A stretch of 64,000 nucleotides of DNA from NCBI GenBank assembly GCA_943788005.1, contig CALSOP010000008.1, positions 1 to 64,000 on the forward strand, given 5' to 3'. Below are positions 53,311 through 64,000 of this stretch, piece after piece. The notes beneath the pieces were generated by a model. That model had not been told where the DNA came from and ran no database searches. It saw only the letters and a list, made by a program, of their open reading frames with translations. The DNA is from an uncultured Gammaproteobacteria bacterium. Lineage in GTDB: Bacteria > Pseudomonadota > Gammaproteobacteria > Eutrophobiales > Eutrophobiaceae. The translations under genes were made by a program, and so were the position numbers. Every line of letters begins with the position of its first letter. The stretch's first letter is position 1.

Positions 53311-54531
53311 TTATGTTGCCAAGTCTGGGGTTTTTTCTACAGAATCCAATTCATTTAACAATTCTTCCTCATTATGTATCAGTCCAGACTGATCAACATT
53401 GAAAGCATTGTTACGCCATTGAATAGAGGTGCCAGTGAAACTAATCACTCTAATGCTAAAAGATAATACATCTCTCAGCGGAATTAACCAGATTGAACCA
53501 GCACTGCTCGAGCCAGTAATCTGCTTTGTACGACTATGTAAAACTATGCGAGCCAATAATACGAGTAGAATTGGCAATAATGACAAGCCTGCGTTTTGTG
53601 TTGTTATATAAAAGATAGCAGCGGTAAAACTACTAATGACAAGTGTATCGGTCAGGAAAGTGAAAAAGTACCCTAACGGTTCAACTCTTCTTAACGTTCT
53701 AGCCCAACGTAACTCATGTAGCATAAGATCCTTAAATGATGGCTCTTCAACGATGTTTTCAACAATAAAGTCTGATAGATGAATTTTATAACCAAGATCG
53801 GATATTAATTTACCGAGCATATAATCATCAGCCAAATAATCAGATAATGAATTAAACCCTCCAATTTTCTTTAATAGGTCACGTCGAACAATCATCGTTG
53901 CGCCGAGACAGAATTTAATGGGTTGTAGGATTCGTGAGATTAAAACAGAAGGTAGAAACCATTCATTAATAAACATCGCATTCAGTGATGATGCAATTTT
54001 GCCTCTAGCAGAACCAGAGTAGAGAGAGGTTACTGCGCCAACTGTTGAATCGGCAAAGGGTGACATTAATTCAGACAGATAATTGGACGGTACACGCATA
54101 TCACTATCTGCAACAAGCAAGTAGTCGTGCTTTGCTGTTGGATACATATTGATTAGATTTGATACTTTATGATTGCAACCGTAGAGTCTTGAATCGACAA
54201 CGTAACTGACATCAATATGTTTAAATTCTTTTATGATTTTCTTGACGATAGGAAGAGCAAGATCATTATTATTATGTAAGCCAAATATAATTTGGAAATT
54301 AGGATAATCCTGCTGGCAAAAACTTCGCAGATTTTTAATTAACTCTGCATCAAGACCGTATATGGGTTTTAAAAGTGTTACTGGAGGTTGAAAATCATTT
54401 ACAGGGTTTGATTTTTTGCGTTTGTGATTGAAACGTTCGAGAGCGAACAAAGCAAACACTAGATAGCCAGCTGAACACAGGAATATTAATGCGACAGTAA
54501 TGTTAAAAATATTGAATAATTCAATCTGCAT
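53311..54531 (-). CDS. hpnI: Hopanoid glycosyltransferase HpnI
   Basis: A 406-residue membrane glycosyltransferase of the ceramide-glucosyltransferase-like family. Catalytic aspartates are in VADSDMRVP and LADDYMLGK, followed by the RWARTLR motif; hydrophobic helices are at the N-terminus and in the C-terminal third. HpnI transfers GlcNAc to bacteriohopanetetrol. It is the first gene of the hpnI-hpnJ-hpnK block on the minus strand. Confidence 0.93.
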   Translation of the reverse strand: MQIELFNIFNITVALIFLCSAGYLVFALFALERFNHKRKKSNPVNDFQPPVTLLKPIYGLDAELIKNLRSFCQQDYPNFQIIFGLHNNNDLALPIVKKIIKEFKHIDVSYVVDSRLYGCNHKVSNLINMYPTAKHDYLLVADSDMRVPSNYLSELMSPFADSTVGAVTSLYSGSARGKIASSLNAMFINEWFLPSVLISRILQPIKFCLGATMIVRRDLLKKIGGFNSLSDYLADDYMLGKLISDLGYKIHLSDFIVENIVEEPSFKDLMLHELRWARTLRRVEPLGYFFTFLTDTLVISSFTAAIFYITTQNAGLSLLPILLVLLARIVLHSRTKQITGSSSAGSIWLIPLRDVLSFSIRVISFTGTSIQWRNNAFNVDQSGLIHNEEELLNELDSVEKTPDLAT

Positions 54532-54738
54532 GGGTCAACCGTAATAATTCAATCAAATTCCTAAATGCCTCTGCAGACATAAAAATAAATAAATCTATTA
54601 ATTAACAATAACTTGGGATGCTTTATTATAATTATTTTAAAGATAATAAGACAAGAAAAATAAACTTAGCAATTCCAGCGAAACTAACCGTGCAGCATAT
54701 TGATTTTAGCGGCTTAAAGCAAATATATTACATTTTGC

Positions 54739-55761
54739 TTATTTTCTTATTTCGCTATTGTTACAAAGGGTTTGAAGCTGAGTTATTTGGGTTTTTTTGA
54801 GTAAATATTTGGCTTCAACATGCTGCCAATAGAGTAAACCGGGTAGATCGACTATTAGTTCACGTATACGTGTTGCCAGAGAGATGGCCAGAGAGAATTC
54901 CGGACTAAGGCCAATCAAAGCGCCTAACATCACATATCCACCTTCTTGAACGCCATAGCCATTCGGGATGACAAAGGCGATATCGGTAATAATCGAAGTC
55001 AAACTTTTTAGCATCAGCGCCTCGATAATGCCGATGGGATGCCCTAATAGATAGCAGGCAAGCCAAACTTCGGAAGTCTGCAGAATAAGCCCGAGCGTTC
55101 GCCAAAAAATCGAAGTGAGGAAGCGTTTCTTATCGCTGTAGATCTCTTTCACCAATGCATCGACATCATGAGCGTTATGGGTAATTTTGCCCCAACCATC
55201 AGAAGTATTGAATTTGCCAATAATCCGGGCAATAAATCCAAACATGCCCGCTCGTTGTACCAGTACAAAGCCGACAATGCCTAAACCAAGTAGAAATGTC
55301 CCCAGCATGATGAGCTTGGCTAATTCATTATCTATGGCGAGATAAACCAATAAGCTAGTCCCAATGATGGCCCAGGGAACTAATGCAAGCGCCTGTACCG
55401 TTTTGTCGACCAAGACCGATGCGCTTGCATCAATCCCAGGATGTCCCCAGAGAATTAATAAGCGAGCCTTGGCGATTTCCCCACCAATTGAGGCGACCGG
55501 GAGCAAGGTATTAATGGCTCTGCCCATCCATAGAGACAGGAAAAGCTGTTTGAAAACAGGTATGCGCTTGATAGGAAATAGATAATGCCAGGATATGACT
55601 GCAGCAATTAAACCCGGAAACCAGACTATGGGTAAGAGTAATAATGAAAAACCAGAGTGTCTTAAGAGCTCAAATATCTCGTCAATACCTTGCCAGACGA
55701 CAAGCCAAGTCATGACTAGTAGACCAACTAGTAGTCCAATATAGGAAGCGATTCTGAGCAT
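54739..55761 (-). CDS. hpnL: Hopanoid-associated membrane protein HpnL
   Basis: A 340-residue protein with about eight hydrophobic segments, related to the transmembrane flippase domain of lysyl-phosphatidylglycerol synthases. Motifs LPVASIGGEIAKA and IPNGYGVQEGGYVMLGALIGLS are typical of this superfamily and of HpnL. The function is not firmly known; lipid flipping is proposed. It lies 207 bases upstream of hpnI on the same strand and diverges from a CDP-alcohol phosphatidyltransferase gene. Confidence 0.9.
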   Translation of the reverse strand: MLRIASYIGLLVGLLVMTWLVVWQGIDEIFELLRHSGFSLLLLPIVWFPGLIAAVISWHYLFPIKRIPVFKQLFLSLWMGRAINTLLPVASIGGEIAKARLLILWGHPGIDASASVLVDKTVQALALVPWAIIGTSLLVYLAIDNELAKLIMLGTFLLGLGIVGFVLVQRAGMFGFIARIIGKFNTSDGWGKITHNAHDVDALVKEIYSDKKRFLTSIFWRTLGLILQTSEVWLACYLLGHPIGIIEALMLKSLTSIITDIAFVIPNGYGVQEGGYVMLGALIGLSPEFSLAISLATRIRELIVDLPGLLYWQHVEAKYLLKKTQITQLQTLCNNSEIRK

Positions 55762-55888
55762 GAGGTATTAGTTGTTAAACGGGAGATATGTGAGTAATGC
55801 ATTTTATTTTTTCATATGCATATTAGAATACCAAGCGAATCCATATCATACTAGGCAATTTAACTCCTCAAAAATATAAGATATTATT

Positions 55889-56572
55889 ATGACGACAGAA
55901 TCTAGCGCCGCGCCGACACAATTATTTCCATTAGTAAGACATTTGTCTTATCGGTTGACGCCACTTCTGCTAAAGACAGCAATTACCCCGAATCAAATCA
56001 CGGCGATATCTTTATCGCTCGGATTATTGTGTGCGGTTTGTTTTATTACGGGACTCCATATTGTTGGAATAATTGGTGCACTATTAATGACTGCGAGTTA
56101 TACCTTTGATAATTGTGATGGTGAAGTTGCTCGGGTAAAAAACATGTCATCAGAGTTTGGCGCCAAGTTTGACGATATGTCGGACTGGATGGTTGATGCC
56201 AGTTTTTTTGCTGCTCTGGGTTATGGCACGAGTCAGGTCATGGAACAGCCGTTTTGGTTCTGGTTTGGTTGTGCAGCGGCAGCAGGTGCATTTATCGATT
56301 ATGTCGTTGATTTGTTTTATCACGCCAAGAACGAAGAAAAAGAAGACTCTATGAGTAGAGAAGAGGTGGCAGCAGAAGGGAAAAAACCGGAAGACACTTT
56401 GGATTGGATTATTTATGTTTTTCATAAATTAAGTCGTGCAGATTTTTGTATTATTGTATTGGTCCTTGCTGTGTTTAATGTGACCTGGATATTGCTGCCG
56501 TTTGCTGCAATTGGTGCGCAGGTTTATTGGATTACTGATTTATTTGATCGGGCGAGGGGGTATCACACCTAG
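55889..56572 (+). CDS. CDP-alcohol phosphatidyltransferase family protein (second copy)
   Basis: A 227-residue membrane enzyme with the CDP-alcohol signature seen as DNCDGEVAR followed by FGAKFDDMSD. It is a different sequence type from the copy at 50401, with an acidic loop (EEKEDSMSREE) between membrane helices. It reads away from hpnL and converges with the TPR protein gene. Two such enzymes flanking the hpnL-IJK block suggest a phospho-linked hopanoid or lipid head group, but phospholipid synthesis unrelated to hopanoids is also possible. Confidence 0.85.
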   Translation: MTTESSAAPTQLFPLVRHLSYRLTPLLLKTAITPNQITAISLSLGLLCAVCFITGLHIVGIIGALLMTASYTFDNCDGEVARVKNMSSEFGAKFDDMSDWMVDASFFAALGYGTSQVMEQPFWFWFGCAAAAGAFIDYVVDLFYHAKNEEKEDSMSREEVAAEGKKPEDTLDWIIYVFHKLSRADFCIIVLVLAVFNVTWILLPFAAIGAQVYWITDLFDRARGYHT

Positions 56573-56581
56573 AGATTAGAT

Positions 56582-57133
56582 TTATGTCTGCTGGTCTAGC
56601 AGCTTTTTCATGATTTCGATATTTCTAGAAACATCGTATAGCCACGGATTCACCTCTAATGCTGCTTCAAATGCATTTAATGCAGATTGAAATTTCTGTA
56701 ACTCGAAATAGCATTGGCCGCGCCCGGATAGTGCACCGAAGTGACGGGGCTCTAGTTTGAGTGTTTTTTCAATATCAGCAAGTGAAGCATGATAATCACC
56801 CATTAAAAAATAAACGGTTGCGCGTTTATTCCATCCTTCAGCATAGTTAGGCGCAAGTTCTACAATCTTGTTAAACGATGCCAGTGCTATTTCATAATCT
56901 TTTTTGTACATGGCATTTTCACCATCATTAAAAAGAATGTTTATATCTTCTTTATTATGTTCTGACCATATGCGCCATATTTCACTGGTTAATTGTTGTG
57001 ATAGTCCTAAATCGGTATTTACTTTTAGATTGAAAAACAATTTATCCAGGCGCGGATCAGTTTGATCTGCATTAACATGGATTGATGCTATAGCAGTTAT
57101 CAAGAATAGAGCAGTGATTTGTATTACTCGCAT
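56582..57133 (-). CDS. Exported TPR-repeat protein
   Basis: A 183-residue periplasmic or membrane-anchored protein. A signal peptide is visible (IQITALFLITAIASIHVNA). At least three tetratricopeptide repeats follow, for example ALASFNKIVELAPNYAEGWN, ASLADIEKTLKLEP and ALNAFEAALEVNPW, which make a protein-binding solenoid. No catalytic site. It lies upstream of nothing obvious and just before the tRNA gene on the minus strand; its partner is unknown. Confidence 0.87.
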   Translation of the reverse strand: MRVIQITALFLITAIASIHVNADQTDPRLDKLFFNLKVNTDLGLSQQLTSEIWRIWSEHNKEDINILFNDGENAMYKKDYEIALASFNKIVELAPNYAEGWNKRATVYFLMGDYHASLADIEKTLKLEPRHFGALSGRGQCYFELQKFQSALNAFEAALEVNPWLYDVSRNIEIMKKLLDQQT

Positions 57134-57176
57134 TAATACATAATATGGTGCATAAATAGCAATTACTCAAGTTAGG

Positions 57177-57253
<77 letters not shown>

Positions 57254-57271
57254 GAGTAATTTAGAATAAAA

Positions 57272-58240
57272 CTAGTATTGTCGTTCTACTGAAAACTTTG
57301 CTAGTGCATGTAGGGCATCAAGGTATTCAGAAGGTGGTAAGTCTTTAATAGCATCAATGGCTAGTTCAGCTTCTGCGTCGGCAATCTTTGCCGTATATGA
57401 AATTGCGCCAGTTGAATTTATTGCTGCTTTGATTTGGTCAATGTGTTCAAGACCGCCATTTTCTATAGCATCACGGATAACTTCAGTATCATGTGTATCC
57501 CCATTCCACATTGCGTATAGCAGAGGCAATGTTGGTTTGCCTTCAGCTAAATCATCGCCAATATTTTTACCCAGTTCCTCCGAAGAAGAGCTGTAATCAA
57601 AAACATCATCAATTAATTGAAATGCGGTGCCGAGATGTCTGCCATAAGCTGCCATTGCCTCTTCTTCTTTATCGCTTCTATTCGATATAACAGCACCGAG
57701 TTGTGCTGCAGCTTCAAATAGTTTTGCAGTCTTGTTGCGAATCACATTTAGATAACTTTCCTGTGTTGTGTCCGGATCGTGACAGTTAATGAGTTGTTGC
57801 ACTTCTCCTTCAGCGATGGTGTTTGTCGTTTCTGAGAGGATTTTCATGACACGCATGGAATCAATATTGACCATCATCTGGAAGGCGCGGGAGTAGACGA
57901 AGTCTCCAACCAAGACGCTAGCTTCATTGCCCCAACGCTGGTTAGCAGTAGCATGACCACGTCTTAATAATGAAGCATCGACTACATCATCATGTAATAG
58001 AGTGGCGGTATGAATAAATTCGATAATTGCTGCTAAATTAATATTTTGGTCGCCTTGATAGGAGAAAACCCGAGAACTCAGTAAGACAACTGCAGGTCGA
58101 AGACGTTTTCCGCCGCTATTAATTATGTAATGACCCAATTGGTCAATAAGACCAACCTCTGAGTACAGGCTCTTTTCTATCAAGTTGTTTACCTGAGCCA
58201 TATCAGCGGAGATAAGCTCTCGAATGTGCTCAATATTCAT
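57272..58240 (-). CDS. ispB: Octaprenyl diphosphate synthase
   Basis: A 322-residue trans-prenyltransferase that builds the ubiquinone side chain. The two aspartate-rich motifs are LLHDDVVDASLLRRG and QLIDDVFDYSS; GGKRLRPAVVLLSS binds the diphosphate. ATG 58240 (MNIEHIREL) aligns with the E. coli IspB start; a GTG 39 bases upstream would add 13 residues. It is divergent from rplU, the classical gammaproteobacterial arrangement. The same C5 precursors feed the squalene synthase in this window. Confidence 0.95.
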   Translation of the reverse strand: MNIEHIRELISADMAQVNNLIEKSLYSEVGLIDQLGHYIINSGGKRLRPAVVLLSSRVFSYQGDQNINLAAIIEFIHTATLLHDDVVDASLLRRGHATANQRWGNEASVLVGDFVYSRAFQMMVNIDSMRVMKILSETTNTIAEGEVQQLINCHDPDTTQESYLNVIRNKTAKLFEAAAQLGAVISNRSDKEEEAMAAYGRHLGTAFQLIDDVFDYSSSSEELGKNIGDDLAEGKPTLPLLYAMWNGDTHDTEVIRDAIENGGLEHIDQIKAAINSTGAISYTAKIADAEAELAIDAIKDLPPSEYLDALHALAKFSVERQY

Positions 58241-58384
58241 GATTTCTTGCTTTTCAGCGGTTGCGTCGTTTTGTTTCACGTTCTTAATATCTGTATTTAA
58301 TTACTGAAATTTCATAATCCGAGAGGAAATTACTGTCCAAACACACTTATTTCAAGGATATTATCAAATTTTAACATTCTTACC

Positions 58385-58413
58385 TTGTCACCACCTGTTG
58401 AATTTCTTAGAAT
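58385..58413 (+). promoter_or_regulatory. Probable sigma-70 promoter of rplU-rpmA
   Basis: TTGTCA at 58385-58390, a 17-base spacer and TAGAAT at 58408-58413, each with five of six consensus bases. It lies 50 bases before the rplU ATG. Confidence 0.85.
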
Positions 58414-58463
58414 CTGCCCCCTTTGTTGAATGTGCACAATCGTGCAAGGTATGGAGAATCAAG

Positions 58464-58778
58464 ATGTACGCGGTAATCAAGTCCGGTGGCAAGCAGTATA
58501 AGGTAGAAAAGGGCGATAAGCTCAAAGTCGAGAAGATCGACGCTGAAGCAGGTAAAGACATCAAGATTGATGATGTGCTGATGCTTGTCGATGGTGAGAA
58601 CGTGACTGTCGGGACGCCGCTTGTAAAAGGCGCCAAGGTAAGTGCCACAGTCGAAAGTCATGGCCGAGGTCCTAAGATAAAGATCGTAAAGTTTCGCCGT
58701 CGTAAGCACCATCGTAAGCAGATGGGACATCGTCAGGCCTATACTGAAATCTCTATAACCGAAATAGCAGCAAGCTAA
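58464..58778 (+). CDS. rplU: 50S ribosomal protein L21
   Basis: A 104-residue ribosomal protein with the family start [18 protein letters not shown] and the C-terminal [22 protein letters not shown]-binding stretch. GGAG lies just before ATG 58464; the frame continues upstream but those residues are not part of L21. rpmA follows by 16 bases. Confidence 0.98.
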   Translation: MYAVIKSGGKQYKVEKGDKLKVEKIDAEAGKDIKIDDVLMLVDGENVTVGTPLVKGAKVSATVESHGRGPKIKIVKFRRRKHHRKQMGHRQAYTEISITEIAAS

Positions 58779-58794
58779 GAATTGGAGTGTAACA

Positions 58795-59052
58795 ATGGCT
58801 CATAAGAAAGCAGGTGGTAGTACTCGAAACGGACGTGATTCACAATCCAAGCGTCTGGGTGTTAAAAAATTTGGTGGCGAACAGGTTGATGCCGGTAATA
58901 TCATTATCCGTCAACGTGGCACTAAATATCATCCAGGATTAAACGTTGGTCTGGGACATGACCATACGATATTTGCAGTAGCAGAGGGTAAAGTTGAGTT
59001 TAATCAGCGTGGTCCTAAAAATCGCACATTTGTAGACGTAGTCGCGGGCTAG
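58795..59052 (+). CDS. rpmA: 50S ribosomal protein L27
   Basis: An 85-residue protein of the peptidyl-transferase-centre neighbourhood with the family N-terminus [15 protein letters not shown] and the motif [15 protein letters not shown]. It has no N-terminal extension that would need processing. It is co-transcribed with rplU and followed by a strong terminator. Confidence 0.98.
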   Translation: MAHKKAGGSTRNGRDSQSKRLGVKKFGGEQVDAGNIIIRQRGTKYHPGLNVGLGHDHTIFAVAEGKVEFNQRGPKNRTFVDVVAG

Positions 59053-59073
59053 GTCTCAACCAGGTTTGTTAAT

Positions 59074-59104
59074 AAAAACCCCGCCACTGGCGGGGTTTTT
59101 TATT
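59074..59104 (+). terminator. Intrinsic terminator after rpmA
   Basis: Stem AAAACCCCGCC / GGCGGGGTTTT with a 3-base loop, followed by T residues. It separates rplU-rpmA from obgE. Confidence 0.93.
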
Positions 59105-59153
59105 TGTGAGATAAAAAGATTTTCCCAGTTATTGAATTAAGGCAATATTTTAG

Positions 59154-61293
<2,140 letters not shown>

Positions 61294-61389
61294 TGTTTAG
61301 CGGGAAGTTTATTGTCATAAGTCTGAATCCTTGGCTTCGTCGCTACGGAAATATCGAATATGCAGGAGCAATTTTCGATGACAGCCCAT

Positions 61390-61442
61390 CCTGTCTTTTC
61401 GACAACTTGTTCCCGACGTTGTCTACCACCTGCATCCATGTA
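61390..61442 (-). repeat. Dispersed repeat element with hairpin, copy B
   Basis: The minus strand shares CATGGATGCAGG, GGTAGA and CGGGA with 25290-25350, including the stem position ACAAC/GTTGT (ATTGC/GCAAT in copy A). It lies in the convergent space between proB and rpsT, a typical home for small mobile repeats. Confidence 0.65.
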
Positions 61443-61450
61443 GGCGAAAA

Positions 61451-61473
61451 AAAACCGGCAATAAGCCGGTTTT
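61451..61473. terminator. Bidirectional terminator between proB and rpsT
   Basis: Stem AAAACCGGC / GCCGGTTTT with loop AATAA. In the minus direction it is followed by a long T-run (rpsT terminator); in the plus direction by TTTAG (weaker, proB). Confidence 0.88.
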
Positions 61474-61495
61474 AGTATAATACTGTGGTTGAATC

Positions 61496-61756
61496 TTAAA
61501 GCGCTTTGACGTGACTATTCAATCGTGATTTATGTCTAGCAGCTTTGTTTTTATGAATGATTCCTTTTGAGACCATTGCATCTATGACAGGAACAGCAGA
61601 CTGATAGGCAGATTGAGCTGCTTCTTTATCTTTTGCTTCGATAGCGCTGATGACTTTCTTTATTTGGGTCCGTAACATAGAACGTTGACTCGCATTGTGG
61701 AGGCGTAGTTTTTCGCCCTGTCGCGCACGTTTTTTTGCAGATGCAATATTGGCCAC
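61496..61756 (-). CDS. rpsT: 30S ribosomal protein S20
   Basis: An 86-residue basic helical protein that starts [13 protein letters not shown] and ends with [18 protein letters not shown], as in S20. Start is GTG at 61756, with AGGAG eight bases before. A GTG or UUG start is a known feature of rpsT regulation in enterobacteria; here it may serve the same purpose. Confidence 0.97.
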   Translation of the reverse strand: MANIASAKKRARQGEKLRLHNASQRSMLRTQIKKVISAIEAKDKEAAQSAYQSAVPVIDAMVSKGIIHKNKAARHKSRLNSHVKAL

Positions 61757-61792
61757 TCTTAAAACTCCTGATTCATTCTCTAAAGGCGCGAC

Positions 61793-61821
61793 ATCATGCG
61801 GATATTGGGGCAATTTGTCAA
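61793..61821 (-). promoter_or_regulatory. Probable sigma-70 promoter of rpsT
   Basis: On the minus strand TTGACA (61821-61816), a 17-base spacer and CATGAT (61798-61793); the -35 box is perfect, the -10 box has four of six matches. The -10 lies 36 bases before the GTG start. Confidence 0.7.
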
Positions 61822-61929
61822 TGCTTCTGCCAGTATATGATATCCTTCCGAGAATTGACTTAATTGGAAGAAAAAACAACTAGATAGACTAGGTTGTTAA
61901 CGATCGATATTGATTATGGAAATGTAGGA

Positions 61930-63462
61930 ATGAGCAGTAAATTATTGAAGTCCACGTTCACAGTGGGTGGAATGACCACAATCTCACGTATTTTTGGCTT
62001 AATACGTGATGTTGTGATCGCGCGCCTGTTTGGTGCTGGTGCTGGCGTGGACGTCTTCATTGTTGCTTTTCGTATCCCTAATTTTTTACGCCGTTTATTT
62101 GCGGAAGGTGGTTTTTCACAAGCTTTTATCCCTGTTCTAGCAGAATATAAAGAACAGCGCGATGAGGCATCTGTGAAGGCCTTGGTCGATCAAACATCCG
62201 CAACTCTAGGTCTGGTTCTGTTTTTGGTCACTGTCATAGGTGTTTTTACTGCACCGTTACTCATTATGATCTTTGCCCCAGGTTTTGAAGATGCTAAACA
62301 TGTCATTGCCACAGATATGCTGAGGGTCACGTTTCCCTACATTCTATTTATTTCTTTGACAGCCTTTGCTGCGAGTATTCTCAATACGTATAAACAATTT
62401 GCCATCCCTGCATTTACACCTGTCTTGCTAAACCTGTCCTTGATCAGTTGTGCCATTTGGCTAGCACCAAAAATGGATGTGCCAATAACGGCATTGGCAT
62501 GGGGTGTTTTGATTGCTGGTATTGCTCAGTTATTATTTCAATTCCCTTTTCTGATGCGGCTAAAATTATTTCCTCGGCCAGGATTAAATAGGGATAAGGA
62601 GGGTGTAAAACGAATCCTCAAGCTGATGTTACCAACTTTATTTGCAGTCTCTATTGTGCAAATTAACTTATTGGTTGATACCATATTTGCCTCTAATTTG
62701 GCCGATGGCAGTATTTCCTGGCTATATTTCTCGGATCGTATGGTTGAATTTCCGCTCGGTGTTTTTGGGATCGCCTTAGCGACTGTTTTATTGCCCAATT
62801 TATCAAGTGAACACGCGAAAAAGGAGACAGGTAAATTTTCTAGCATGATGGATTGGGCATTGCGTTGGGTATTTTTGATTGCAGTGCCTGCGGCAATAGG
62901 TCTTGCTGTACTTGCGGTACCTGTATTAGCGACATTGTTCCAATATGGTGAATTCACTTCCTATGCCACTATCATGTCAGGGAAAAGTTTATTGGCTTAC
63001 TCGCTTGGCTTACCGGCATTTATACTAATCAAAGTTTTTGCGACAGGCTTCTTTTCCAGACAGGATACAAAAACACCGGTAAAGATTGGTGCGTTTGCCA
63101 TGTTTGCTAATATTGGACTTAACTTTTTATTAGTTGGACAATTTGCACATGTTGGTCTGGCACTGGCAACGTCATTATCAGCTATCTTGCAAGCTTTCCT
63201 GTTATTCTGGTTATTACGAAAAGAGGGTTTTTATCGACCAGAACCAGGTTGGTTTAAATATGGTATCCAGATCATCGTTGCAGTCAGTACAATGGCTCTT
63301 TTGATACATTATTTCATTGCTTTACCTGAGCAATGGTTTGCATGGAATATGTTGCAACGTATAGGGCAACTGACCCTGTGGATATTCGCTGGTGGTATTT
63401 GTTATTTTGCCGTGCTTTGGATTACAGGCATTCGTTGGCAGAAGATGACAGTGCAGCACTGA
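61930..63462 (+). CDS. murJ: Lipid II flippase MurJ
   Basis: A 510-residue MOP-superfamily flippase that moves lipid II across the inner membrane for peptidoglycan synthesis. About 14 hydrophobic helices are present, with family motifs TTISRIFGLIRDVVIARLFG, RIPNFLRRLFAEGGFSQAFIP and YFSDRMVEFPLGVFGIALAT. ATG 61930 aligns with the family start MSSKLLKST; GGAAATGTAGG is upstream. ribF follows after 29 bases, the classical gammaproteobacterial order. Confidence 0.97.
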   Translation: MSSKLLKSTFTVGGMTTISRIFGLIRDVVIARLFGAGAGVDVFIVAFRIPNFLRRLFAEGGFSQAFIPVLAEYKEQRDEASVKALVDQTSATLGLVLFLVTVIGVFTAPLLIMIFAPGFEDAKHVIATDMLRVTFPYILFISLTAFAASILNTYKQFAIPAFTPVLLNLSLISCAIWLAPKMDVPITALAWGVLIAGIAQLLFQFPFLMRLKLFPRPGLNRDKEGVKRILKLMLPTLFAVSIVQINLLVDTIFASNLADGSISWLYFSDRMVEFPLGVFGIALATVLLPNLSSEHAKKETGKFSSMMDWALRWVFLIAVPAAIGLAVLAVPVLATLFQYGEFTSYATIMSGKSLLAYSLGLPAFILIKVFATGFFSRQDTKTPVKIGAFAMFANIGLNFLLVGQFAHVGLALATSLSAILQAFLLFWLLRKEGFYRPEPGWFKYGIQIIVAVSTMALLIHYFIALPEQWFAWNMLQRIGQLTLWIFAGGICYFAVLWITGIRWQKMTVQH

Positions 63463-63491
63463 TCGGTATAATTTACGGGTTTTAATAACAT

Positions 63492-64000
63492 ATGGAATTT
63501 ATTCGCGGCCTGCATAACCTACAGCGACAACGAAAAGATTGTGCTGCAACGATTGGAAATTTTGATGGTGTGCATTTGGGCCATCAGAAAGTTCTGGAAC
63601 AATTAAAGAAAATTGCAAAAGAAACAGGTTTAATATCAACGGTAGTAATATTTGAACCACAGCCCATTGAATTTTTTGCACCAGAAAAAGCACCGTCGCG
63701 ATTGACGCGCTTACGCGAAAAACTTCAGCAGTTTTCTCGTCATGATATCGATAGGGTGGTTTGCCTTAGGTTTAATGAGCAGATTGCGAATTTATCTGCA
63801 GAACAATTTGTCGATGATATTTTGTTGAATGCATTGGCGGTTAAAGAGTTAATTATTGGTGATGATTTCCACTTCGGTAAAAACCGACAGGGGAATTATC
63901 ATTATTTGGTCGATGTGGCAGACGACAAGGGGTTTAAAGTCGAGATGACAAACACCTTGAGTTGCCAAAGTGAACGCGTAAGCAGTACTTTAATTCGTCA
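63492..64000 (+). CDS. ribF: Bifunctional riboflavin kinase/FAD synthetase, N-terminal part (window edge)
   Basis: The first 169 residues of RibF, cut by the window end. The start MEFIRGLHNL, the nucleotidyl-transferase signature TIGNFDGVHLGHQKVL and the segments VVIFEPQPIEFF and IIGDDFHFGKNRQGN match the FAD-synthetase domain. The flavokinase domain would follow. It is directly downstream of murJ on the same strand, and ileS would be expected next, outside this window. Confidence 0.96.
   Translation, partial: MEFIRGLHNLQRQRKDCAATIGNFDGVHLGHQKVLEQLKKIAKETGLISTVVIFEPQPIEFFAPEKAPSRLTRLREKLQQFSRHDIDRVVCLRFNEQIANLSAEQFVDDILLNALAVKELIIGDDFHFGKNRQGNYHYLVDVADDKGFKVEMTNTLSCQSERVSSTLIR

Noticed and set aside
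54618-54800. 60-codon plus-strand frame between hpnI and hpnL
   Set aside because: AT-rich, ends inside hpnL on the other strand, no ribosome binding site or recognised motif; more likely chance.

Overview
The window looks like a piece of an AT-rich gammaproteobacterial chromosome. The evidence is the gene order nuoL-nuoM-nuoN on the left, the block ispB / tRNA-Pro / rplU-rpmA-obgE-proB / rpsT / murJ-ribF on the right, and proteins that resemble gammaproteobacterial families throughout. An NhaD-type Na+/H+ antiporter and abundant membrane-lipid genes would suit a marine or otherwise saline-tolerant bacterium, but the species cannot be named from the sequence alone.

Layout. 1-4206: end of the respiratory complex I operon. 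4509-8457: small membrane protein, truncated haemoglobin, YbaN-like protein and a SCO/PCuAC/Psd operon (copper delivery to cytochrome oxidase plus phosphatidylethanolamine synthesis). 8890-12162: a cheY-cheA chemotaxis unit whose cheA is cut off by an intact IS3-family element (10662-12162). 12511-14757: nhaD and a bacteriohemerythrin. 14873-23223: a minus-strand hopanoid operon (squalene synthase, squalene-hopene cyclase, HpnG, a phytanoyl-CoA-dioxygenase-like protein, HpnN, HpnA). 23525-45928: a plus-strand secondary-lipid operon made of a PUFA-synthase-type megasynthase (PfaD-like, PfaA-like with four ACPs, and a PfaC-like protein with an inserted AT and split in its first dehydratase) followed directly by OleA, DinB, OleB, OleC, OleD and a phosphopantetheinyl transferase. 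45947-50301: cyclic-nucleotide-domain protein, methyltransferase, a cytochrome P460 / MarR divergent pair with clear operators, and a quinoprotein dehydrogenase. 50401-56572: a second hopanoid block (hpnL, hpnI, hpnJ, hpnK) accompanied by two CDP-alcohol phosphatidyltransferases. 56582-64000: housekeeping genes.

How it fits together. The most striking feature is a contiguous lipid island of about 42 kb. The Pfa-type synthase should build a polyunsaturated (or otherwise highly processed) acyl chain. OleA-OleD are the enzymes that join two acyl chains head to head into a long olefin, and the terminal Sfp-type transferase can arm the four ACPs. This predicted polyene-hydrocarbon factory sits between two hopanoid blocks: one makes and remodels the hopane skeleton, the other decorates the head group. 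I infer a coordinated membrane-ordering system (hopanoids plus polyene hydrocarbons or lipids). The chemical products are not proven by sequence.

Smaller points of interest are three small ORFs filling gaps of the pfa-ole operon (two end in an ATGA overlap with the next gene), a dispersed repeat with a covarying hairpin (25290-25350 and 61390-61442), duplicated palindromic operators between the P460 and marR genes, a probable CTG start coupling hpnJ to hpnK, and an IS insertion without target duplication that has removed the rest of a chemotaxis operon.
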